Source of the DNA: Methanothrix sp.
GTDB taxonomy: Archaea; Halobacteriota; Methanosarcinia; Methanotrichales; Methanotrichaceae
DNA length: 10,754 bases
Direction: 5' to 3'
NCBI GenBank assembly: GCA_028688535.1
Contig: JAQTXY010000036.1
Location: 1-10,754, forward strand
The notes under the pieces were generated by a model. It was not told the DNA's origin and did no database searches. It saw only the letters and a program-made list of their open reading frames with translations. Made by a program: the position numbers and the translations under genes. This document shows positions 6,151-10,754 of this stretch, piece by piece (position 1 is the stretch's first letter; every line of letters starts with the position of its first letter).

Positions 6151-7296
6151 CTAAACGACGAGCTTCCTCTCGAAATGAGTGAGGTTCTCCAAGCCATTTT
6201 TCTTTACCACTACCAGGTCCTCCATGCGCACGCCTCCGATATCGGGATAGTAAAGGCCCGGTTCCACGGTTACCACATGGTTGACCTCAAGAGTCTCACC
6301 TACTTCGCTGAGCGAGGGTTTTTCATGCACATCCAGGCCCACGCCGTGCCCGGTAGAATGGGTAAAGCCCTGGCCCTCAGTCTCCGGATATCCCTGATCC
6401 CGGAAGACCTCTGCTACCCGAGAATGGACCTCCTTGCCGCAGACGCCCGACCGGACCGCCTGAAGGCCCATGGCCTGCGCCAGACAGACTGCCTCATAGA
6501 TCTCCTTTACCTCGAGAGAGGCTTCGCCTCTGAGAACCGTGCGCGTCATATCGGCAAAGTAGCGTTTGCTCTTGCTGCGCGGAAAGATATCTATGACAAT
6601 GGGGGCATTGGCGGCTAACGGTCCCGTCCCTCGCGCATGAGGGTCTGCCGCCTGCAGGCCGCCGGCAATAATGGTATCCATCGTCTCGCAGCCGTCCTCG
6701 AGCAGAGATACATCAATTGCACTGCGCACCTTTTCCGAGGTAAGTGGCATATCGTCGCGATAGAGCAATTCCCCTCGGGGCTCGCAGCTGCCGATTAGAT
6801 GAATCGCCTGGCGCATGGCTCTCTCGCAAGCCCTCTGTGTATCGGCAATGGCGCTTAGCTCTTCCTCTGTCTTTACCTCTCGAATGCGATAGAAGGGACT
6901 CTCTAGAACAATGATCTCGAAATCCTGGATTAGATGCTGGTACAGACCTACAGGAAAGCGAAACGGCACCCCTAGACGTTTTATGTTGTGATCCCGCAAA
7001 AAATCCGCCAGCACCCAGGCATAAGCCTCTTCCCAATTTCCGCTTCTCTTCAGCTTTTCTCGAATTTTATATTGTGATGTGCTCAGACATTTGTCTGCTA
7101 TTGACTCCTTCTCCGCCCGTCCCATCTCCATGGAAGAGACGAGCAGTGTGGTCATCTCCTGGACAAGAGCGGCGAATCGGTCGCCAGCCAGAAAATGAGA
7201 GAGATAGTACATGTCGGCATCACAGATACTGTCGCCGACAAAGAGAAAACCGTCCAGATTATGCCGATCTAGAAATATCTGGATTGGAGAGAACAC
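6151..7296 (-). CDS. Xaa-Pro aminopeptidase/dipeptidase, M24B family
   Basis: This is a pita-bread-fold metallopeptidase likely to cleave peptides with proline in second position (aminopeptidase P or prolidase type); which one cannot be told from sequence. The 381-residue protein has an N-terminal creatinase-like domain (about 1-140) and a C-terminal M24 domain. The metal ligands are D236 (IDIFPRS), D249 (YFADMTRT), H317 (STGHGVGLDVHE), E345 (TVEPGLY) and E359 (VRMEDLVV). The two Asp are 13 apart instead of the common 11 because of the RSKSK insert. The start is GTG 7296 with AGGTAG overlapping the preceding gene's stop, a gap of six bases. It sits between GGGP synthase and map, so two M24 enzymes are cotranscribed, suggesting a shared role in N-terminal or peptide processing. 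Confidence 0.9.
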   Translation of the reverse strand: MFSPIQIFLDRHNLDGFLFVGDSICDADMYYLSHFLAGDRFAALVQEMTTLLVSSMEMGRAEKESIADKCLSTSQYKIREKLKRSGNWEEAYAWVLADFLRDHNIKRLGVPFRFPVGLYQHLIQDFEIIVLESPFYRIREVKTEEELSAIADTQRACERAMRQAIHLIGSCEPRGELLYRDDMPLTSEKVRSAIDVSLLEDGCETMDTIIAGGLQAADPHARGTGPLAANAPIVIDIFPRSKSKRYFADMTRTVLRGEASLEVKEIYEAVCLAQAMGLQAVRSGVCGKEVHSRVAEVFRDQGYPETEGQGFTHSTGHGVGLDVHEKPSLSEVGETLEVNHVVTVEPGLYYPDIGGVRMEDLVVVKKNGLENLTHFERKLVV

Positions 7297-7302
7297 GAAT
7301 AA

Positions 7303-8061
7303 CTACCTGTGAATGGATTTTGTCAGCTCAGAGACAAAAGAGGCGACATCTTGGCTCTTCTCCACGCCAGTTCCCGTAACAATCAGGTCTGCTCCGGCAG
7401 CTACCAGTTCAGCTGCTGCGCTGCTGCTGCGAATCCCGCCGCCTACTATTAATAGGACGTCACCCAGGAGCTTCTTGACCAGAGAAACCATGCCGGCTGG
7501 CACAGGAGAGTCTGCACCTGATCCGGCTTCGAGGTATACCAGTCTCATGCCCATGTATTTGGCAGCCAGGGCATAAGCGGCAGCCAGTTCCGGCTTTCTT
7601 CGCGGTATGAGGCGGGCATCGCCCACAAAGCCCACCGTCCCGCCCGGCTCAACTATGATATAGGCCATGGGTATGGGCTCAAGACCGTAACGCATGATCA
7701 AAGGCGCACCAAGCGCCTGGTTTTCCACGATATAAGCAGGGGTGCGAGAGTTCAGCAGGCTCATAAAGAAGACTGCATCCGCATTTTCACATAGGCCGGC
7801 TACGCTGCTGGGAAACAGAATTACAGGCAGATCCGTCTTCTCCTTGATCTCCCGCACGGTCTCATGAAGAAGAATTCCTGCCGCACCTACCGAGCCGCCT
7901 ACCATGATGGCATCTGTGCCGCTTTTGGCTGCGGCCAAGGCCATAGCTCCTGCTCGCGTCGGACTCTGCGAATCCGGATCGATCAATGTGAGATGTCCGG
8001 CGCCGCGCTCGACGACTGCATCGGCCAGCAAGAGCTCGACTCTACCTCTCTCAAGCATCAT
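7303..8061 (-). CDS. Geranylgeranylglyceryl phosphate synthase
   Basis: This enzyme joins sn-glycerol-1-phosphate to geranylgeranyl diphosphate, forming the first ether bond of archaeal membrane lipids. It is a TIM-barrel protein of 252 residues, normal for the family. Visible motifs are LTLIDPD at 24-30, IMVGGSVG at 52-59, LFPSS at 82-86, YLEAGSGA at 176-183, VGGGIRSS at 206-213 and VTGTGVE at 228-234; the glycine-rich loops bind the phosphate. The ATG at 8061 shares its A with the TAA of the L40e gene (TAATG), so translation is probably coupled; a second ATG follows directly. The related bacterial PcrB and heptaprenylglyceryl phosphate synthases share the fold, but in this archaeal context GGGP synthase is the natural reading. 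Confidence 0.93.
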   Translation of the reverse strand: MMLERGRVELLLADAVVERGAGHLTLIDPDSQSPTRAGAMALAAAKSGTDAIMVGGSVGAAGILLHETVREIKEKTDLPVILFPSSVAGLCENADAVFFMSLLNSRTPAYIVENQALGAPLIMRYGLEPIPMAYIIVEPGGTVGFVGDARLIPRRKPELAAAYALAAKYMGMRLVYLEAGSGADSPVPAGMVSLVKKLLGDVLLIVGGGIRSSSAAAELVAAGADLIVTGTGVEKSQDVASFVSELTKSIHR

Positions 8062-8210
8062 TAAGCGGTCTTATTTTCCTTGGATTTCATCCTCAGTCCT
8101 TTGTAGCCGCACTTGCGGCAGCGAGTCGCTCTAACGGGATTTCGTGCGTTGCAGCTCATGCATATCTTGAGATTCAAGATTCTCTTTTCAGCTTCTGGAA
8201 ATCTAGCCAT
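8061..8210 (-). CDS. rpl40e: 50S ribosomal protein L40e
   Basis: This is a 49-residue zinc-ribbon protein of the large ribosomal subunit, found in archaea and eukaryotes (there fused to ubiquitin). The sequence begins [20 protein letters not shown] and contains a complete CxxC...CxxC site at C17, C20, C31 and C34, embedded in a basic C-terminus suited to rRNA binding. The ATG at 8210 has GGCGAT, close to GGTGAT, six bases upstream. The frame stays open much further upstream, but that extension runs into the tRNA gene and is not coding. It is the first protein gene of the operon L40e - GGGP synthase - M24B - map, overlapping the next start by one base. A TATA-like element lies just after the tRNA at 8248-8253. 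Confidence 0.93.
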   Translation of the reverse strand: MARFPEAEKRILNLKICMSCNARNPVRATRCRKCGYKGLRMKSKENKTA

Positions 8211-8244
8211 AACCTTATCGCCTTTTTCTGCTCGAATATGAAAC

Positions 8245-8254
8245 TTTCTATAAT
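8245..8254 (-). promoter_or_regulatory. TATA-like box of the L40e operon
   Basis: On the minus strand GATTATAGAA lies directly after the tRNA 3' end and is centred about 39 bp before the L40e ATG, giving a leader of roughly 13 bases. It would let the protein operon be transcribed independently of the tRNA, although read-through from the tRNA promoter is also possible. Confidence 0.45.
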
Positions 8255-8275
8255 CAATTAGCGCCGGGGTTGGGA

Positions 8276-8308
8276 TTTTCCTGATAGAGCTATCGCGCTC
8301 ACTATCAT
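8276..8308 (-). other. 33-nt tRNA intron in the T loop (position 59/60)
   Basis: Outer helix: T stem TTGGG/CCCAA. Central helix: TTC (8314-8312) with GAA (8280-8278), plus an A8311/G8281 mismatch, so three of four pairs. Bulges: AAA (8310-8308) and AAT (8277-8275), three bases each. Inner helix: TGATAG (8307-8302) with CTATCA (8287-8282), extended by AGC/GCT. Cutting after the second bulge base on both sides removes 8308-8276 and restores a canonical T loop, TTCAAAT. Confidence 0.82.
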
Positions 8309-8357
8309 TTTGAACCCAAGCGTCCCAGGAAGGGACAACAGGTCTCGAGCCTGCCGC

Positions 8358-8390
8358 GTATGAACTTCTGCCGACGAAAGCCGACAAAAA
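8358..8390 (-). other. 31-32-nt tRNA intron in the D arm
   Basis: The insert folds into an 11-bp hairpin, 8390-8380 with 8375-8365, closed by a TTTC loop and including several G-U pairs. A central helix GGAC (8396-8393) with GTTC (8365-8362) forms if the terminal U-G pair of the hairpin opens. Cutting after the second bulge base would remove 8390-8360 and leave an A12-C23 mismatch in the D stem. Removing 8389-8358 instead would give GCAG/ATGC with A12-U23 and the class II G13-A22 pair. The exact ends are therefore unresolved. Confidence 0.68.
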
Positions 8391-8438
8391 TTGTCCGCTC
8401 TGCCACCCCGGCTCTAACAATTCTCCGTCGGACCCATG

Positions 8439-8447
8439 CTTTATATC
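8439..8447. promoter_or_regulatory. Shared TATA box for malic enzyme (+) and tRNA-Ser (-)
   Basis: CTTTATATC on the plus strand reads GATATAAAG on the minus strand. Rightward, transcription would start near 8469, leaving a 27-base leader with AGGAG before the malic enzyme ATG at 8496. Leftward, it would start near 8417, about five bases before the tRNA 5' end. No other good box A is seen for either gene. Confidence 0.6.
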
Positions 8448-8495
8448 TGTTGCTCCTCCCTAGTTAGCCGCAGGACCCTAAAAACAGGAGTTGTT

Positions 8496-9740
8496 ATGTC
8501 TCTTAGAGATGATGCATTAGCATTTCATAAAGATGCCAAGGGCAAGATTGCCGTCCACAGCAAGGTCCCCTGCGCTACCGTGCGTGACCTCTCATTAGCT
8601 TATACTCCGGGCGTGGCCGAACCCTGTCGCGAGATCGAAAAGAATCCAGACGACGTTTACGAGTACACCGCTAAGGGCAATATCGTAGCCGTGGTAACTG
8701 ACGGAACTGCCGTCCTGGGCCTGGGCGATATTGGGTCTCTGGCATCCATACCGGTCATGGAAGGAAAAGCCATTCTGTTCAAGAACTTCGCAGGCATAGA
8801 TGCTTTTCCCATAGCTGTTGGCAGCAAGGACCCATCGGCCATCGTGGAGACAGTTGCCAGAATAGAGGGCGTCTTTGGCGGAATCAACCTGGAGGACATA
8901 AGTGCGCCGCGCTGCTTTGAGGTTGAGGAGCGTCTCAAGAAGATCCTGTCGATACCTGTATTTCACGATGATCAGCATGGCACCGCCGTAGTTGCCCTGG
9001 CGGCTCTCATCAATGCCCTCAAGGTGGTTGGCAAGACCTTCGACCAGGTGAAGGTCGCCGTGAGCGGAGCTGGCGCAGCCGGCATCGCCGTCACCAAATT
9101 TCTCTACAGCTTCGGGGTGAAGGATGCCATACTCTGCGATAGCCGGGGAGTGATCCACCAGGGCAGGTCCGACCTCAACTCTGCCAAGCAGGAGATCGCC
9201 CGCATGACCAATCCGAGAAATGTTACGGGCAGTCTGGCCGATGCAATAAAGGGCGCGGACGTCTTTCTGGGCCTGTCTGTGGCAGGCATTGTGACTCCTG
9301 CTATGGTGAGGAGCATGGCGGCTGATGCCATTGTCTTTGCCATGGCCAATCCCGTGCCCGAGATCATGCCCGACCTGGCTTTGCAAGCGGGAGCACGAGT
9401 GGTGGCCACCGGTCGATCCGATTTCCCCAATCAGGTCAATAATGTGCTGGGCTTTCCGGGAATCTTTCGCGGGGCCCTGGATGTGCGGGCATCGGACATC
9501 AATGAGGCTATGAAGATCGCAGCTTCGCAGGCCATTGCCGGACTGGTGGAGAGCATATCCGAGGTATGCATCATTCCTTCTCCCCTGGATCGAAGGGTAG
9601 TTCCCGCCGTGGCCGCAGCAGTAGCTCGCGCCGCCATAGAGACTGGCGTGGCCCGCGTTCCCCTGGACCCATCAGAGGTGGGAAGAAGGGCGGAGGCAAT
9701 GGTAGCCAATCTGGGAAAAGACGCCTGCCCACCGTCTTAA
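8496..9740 (+). CDS. Malic enzyme (NAD(P)-dependent malate dehydrogenase, decarboxylating)
   Basis: The enzyme interconverts malate and pyruvate plus CO2 with NAD(P). The 414 residues match the short prokaryotic form without a phosphotransacetylase domain. Motifs include YTPGVAEPC with catalytic Y36, TDGTAVLGLGDIG at 68-80, catalytic K91 in MEGKAILFKNFAGIDAFP, metal ligands E133-D134 (NLED) and D159 (HDDQHGTAVV), the Rossmann loop SGAGAAG at 190-196 with D215 (CDSRG) at the end of the next strand, then MANPVPEI and GRSDFPNQVNNVLGFPG. D215 suggests NAD over NADP, but this is tentative. The ATG at 8496 is chosen because AGGAG lies five bases upstream and the family N-terminus begins here; an earlier in-frame start at 8436 overlaps the TATA box. 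In a methanogen it probably links C4 acids to pyruvate. Confidence 0.95.
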   Translation: MSLRDDALAFHKDAKGKIAVHSKVPCATVRDLSLAYTPGVAEPCREIEKNPDDVYEYTAKGNIVAVVTDGTAVLGLGDIGSLASIPVMEGKAILFKNFAGIDAFPIAVGSKDPSAIVETVARIEGVFGGINLEDISAPRCFEVEERLKKILSIPVFHDDQHGTAVVALAALINALKVVGKTFDQVKVAVSGAGAAGIAVTKFLYSFGVKDAILCDSRGVIHQGRSDLNSAKQEIARMTNPRNVTGSLADAIKGADVFLGLSVAGIVTPAMVRSMAADAIVFAMANPVPEIMPDLALQAGARVVATGRSDFPNQVNNVLGFPGIFRGALDVRASDINEAMKIAASQAIAGLVESISEVCIIPSPLDRRVVPAVAAAVARAAIETGVARVPLDPSEVGRRAEAMVANLGKDACPPS

Positions 9741-9753
9741 TTTTCTTGCCGCC

Positions 9754-10754
9754 TCATGACTTCTTAGAACATGGACAGGTTCCTCTGTCCTGTCCTGCGT
9801 TTTCCGTTTTTGCCCTGGCAGCAGGCCGTTCCTTGGTGCGAGCGGTCGCTGCGTAGATCTTCACCGCTTTGCCGGCGGACCAGAGAGATTCCGCATTGTT
9901 TTTGTCCCTGGCTTTGACCCTGACCTGATAGGTTCCAGCCTGGCTCCAGCTATGCGGCATTTGCGCCAGTGTTCCAGATTTTACCATCTCTGTCTGAGTG
10001 GTGCTGTCGTCACCCCAATCGAAGGTAATCTGAAGATCATCGCCATCCGGATCAATCGCGAAGGCGGCAAAGCTGTAAAGTTCTCGCACAGTACCGGTTC
10101 TGCTGCCTTGGGGTTTGTCGGGCCTGGTGGGCTGGGAATTGGCGCCTGCAACGGCGGCCAAAAGAGCTTGCGACCGCTCAGGATACTCTTGCGGATAGCT
10201 CATGTCCAGAGTCATCCAATAGAAGCCATATCCGATATCCCTATAGATGCAATCGTAGTTCATGTCCATATTCATGCGGAAGACTCCCGCCGGTCGCCCG
10301 GTGGTATTGCCCCAGCTATTGAGCATGATCCAGTAGCGGTTATTGGGATCGGTTTCATTATAGCCCACGCAGAGAACGGCATGCCCGCCTCCGTTCTGAT
10401 AGTTAAACGATTTGCCGCAGGCACTGTCCGGCTGCCAGACAGAGCTCTCCGGCTCGCTTCCCCAGAATCTATAGAAATTGTCCCAGGCACTCTTATCCGG
10501 CAGATAGTAGGCGAACCAGATGCCTTTGCCCTGCAGCAGGACATTCTTGATGTTGGATATGGCCTCCTCTTTGGCCAGTTTTTGGGTGGGAATGGTATTA
10601 ACAGAGATGGCCGCAAGATCGTAATGGGGCTCGGTGGATATGGTGGAGGCGGATACAAGCGAGCATGCGCCGCAACCCTGTCCTCCATCTCGATAATGAG
10701 CATTGCTGTTTGACCAGGGAACCATTATGTTCTTGGCCTGGTAAAAGTCCACCA
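9754..10754 (-). CDS. Papain-family (C1) cysteine peptidase with PKD domain, N-terminus outside the window
   Basis: This is the C-terminal 332 residues or so of a peptidase whose frame continues past the right edge. Numbered from V/GTG 10752, the papain-fold half contains the catalytic His in NGGGHAVLCVGYNE (H124) and the catalytic Asn in YWIMLNSWGN (N145). The nucleophile Cys (QGxCGSCW type) is not in the window and must lie upstream; GQGCGACS at 25-31 does not have the right context. A PKD domain covers about 205-300 (AFAIDPDGDDLQITFDWGDD, then AGTYQVRVKARD). The tail is basic and ends CPCSKKS. PKD domains are typical of exported archaeal proteins, so it is probably secreted or surface-bound; the signal peptide would be outside the window. 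It converges on malic enzyme with 13 bp between stops. Confidence 0.88.
   Translation of the reverse strand, partial: VDFYQAKNIMVPWSNSNAHYRDGGQGCGACSLVSASTISTEPHYDLAAISVNTIPTQKLAKEEAISNIKNVLLQGKGIWFAYYLPDKSAWDNFYRFWGSEPESSVWQPDSACGKSFNYQNGGGHAVLCVGYNETDPNNRYWIMLNSWGNTTGRPAGVFRMNMDMNYDCIYRDIGYGFYWMTLDMSYPQEYPERSQALLAAVAGANSQPTRPDKPQGSRTGTVRELYSFAAFAIDPDGDDLQITFDWGDDSTTQTEMVKSGTLAQMPHSWSQAGTYQVRVKARDKNNAESLWSAGKAVKIYAATARTKERPAARAKTENAGQDRGTCPCSKKS
9773..9816 (+). terminator. Hairpin plus T-runs terminating malic enzyme, inside the peptidase 3' end
   Basis: GGACAGG (9773-9779) pairs perfectly with CCTGTCC (9789-9795), and the plus strand continues TGCGTTTTCCGTTTTTG. It begins 33 bases after the malic enzyme stop and so is a good terminator for it. 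It overlaps the last codons of the convergent peptidase gene. Confidence 0.55.

Larger units (their letters stand above)
8262..8412 (-). tRNA. tRNA-Ser (CGA) interrupted by two non-canonical introns
   Basis: The minus strand reads as a class II tRNA. Acceptor GCCGGGG (8412-8406) pairs perfectly with CCCCGGC (8269-8263), followed by discriminator G8262, as expected for serine; CCA is not encoded. T8 and G9 precede a D arm beginning GCAGAGCGG. The anticodon arm is GCAGG-CTCGAGA-CCTGT (8354-8338) with anticodon CGA at 8347-8345 after U33, reading UCG. The long variable arm is GTCCC-TTCCT-GGGAC (8336-8322). The T stem is TTGGG (8319-8315) with CCCAA (8274-8270). Two inserts break it: about 31-32 nt in the D arm and 33 nt in the T loop. 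Removing both leaves 86-87 nt, right for tRNA-Ser, with a 7-nt T loop TTCAAAT and a G15-C48 Levitt pair. There is no 37/38 intron. Confidence 0.88.

Noticed and set aside
8371..8385. Direct repeat GTCGGC separated by TTTC, considered as a CRISPR-like or att-type repeat
   Set aside because: There are only two copies of 6 bp, and they pair with each other through G-C and G-U pairs as the D-arm intron hairpin. No repeat array is present in the window.
8211..8420. A 70-residue N-terminal extension of L40e in the same open frame
   Set aside because: It is read through the tRNA-Ser gene and its introns. L40e proteins are about 50 residues, and the ATG at 8210 has a suitable upstream site.
8436..8495. 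An earlier in-frame ATG for malic enzyme
   Set aside because: It precedes and overlaps the TATA box at 8439-8447 and so would not be transcribed; AGGAG selects ATG 8496.
8595..9386. 263-residue open frame opposite malic enzyme
   Set aside because: Antisense of a strongly conserved enzyme; composition is His/Gly-rich and no family is recognisable.
9952..10713. 253-residue open frame opposite the C1 peptidase
   Set aside because: Lies wholly antisense to the papain and PKD domains, whose catalytic and fold motifs are clear on the minus strand.

Overview
The window reads as a chromosomal segment of a methanogenic euryarchaeon. MptE (methanopterin pathway), a geranylgeranylglyceryl phosphate synthase (archaeal ether lipids), ribosomal protein L40e, the KEOPS subunit Cgi121, a type-2 methionine aminopeptidase, a DUF2150 protein and an archaeal COG1340-type coiled-coil protein all point to Archaea. 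Together they fit the Methanosarcinales, perhaps a Methanothrix-like organism; that narrower placement is inference. TATA boxes rather than -35/-10 promoters agree.

Layout, left to right. 1-224: only a doubtful open frame entering from the left edge. 225-869 (+): thymidylate kinase, converging on mptE (893-1522, -). 1596-2633 (-): a secreted protein of unknown function. 2634-2981: a divergent intergenic region. 3117-3977 (+): a long coiled-coil protein preceded by an apparently structured leader. 4091-5263 (+): Cgi121 followed by a DUF2150 protein, whose stop codon overlaps that of the map gene on the other strand. 5260-8210 (-): a tight operon transcribed leftward, L40e - GGGP synthase - M24B Xaa-Pro peptidase - methionine aminopeptidase. 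8262-8412 (-): an interrupted tRNA gene. 8496-9740 (+): malic enzyme. 9754-10754 (-): the C-terminal part of a secreted papain-like peptidase with a PKD domain, cut by the window edge.

The most striking element lies in what first looks like an empty spacer between L40e and malic enzyme. The minus strand there folds as a class II tRNA-Ser with anticodon CGA, a perfect 7-bp acceptor stem and discriminator G. It is interrupted twice: about 31-32 nt in the D arm and 33 nt in the T loop at 59/60. Each insert forms its own hairpin, and the T-loop junction has nearly ideal bulge-helix-bulge geometry. There is no intron at the usual 37/38 site. Two non-canonical introns in one tRNA are typical of some Thermoproteota and unexpected in a methanogen. 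One TATA box between this tRNA and malic enzyme is placed to serve both.

Functionally the segment is mostly housekeeping: dTTP supply, methanopterin synthesis, tRNA t6A modification (KEOPS), translation (L40e, tRNA-Ser), N-terminal protein processing (map, M24B), the first committed step of lipid synthesis, and malate/pyruvate exchange. Two exported proteins add an envelope or extracellular component.
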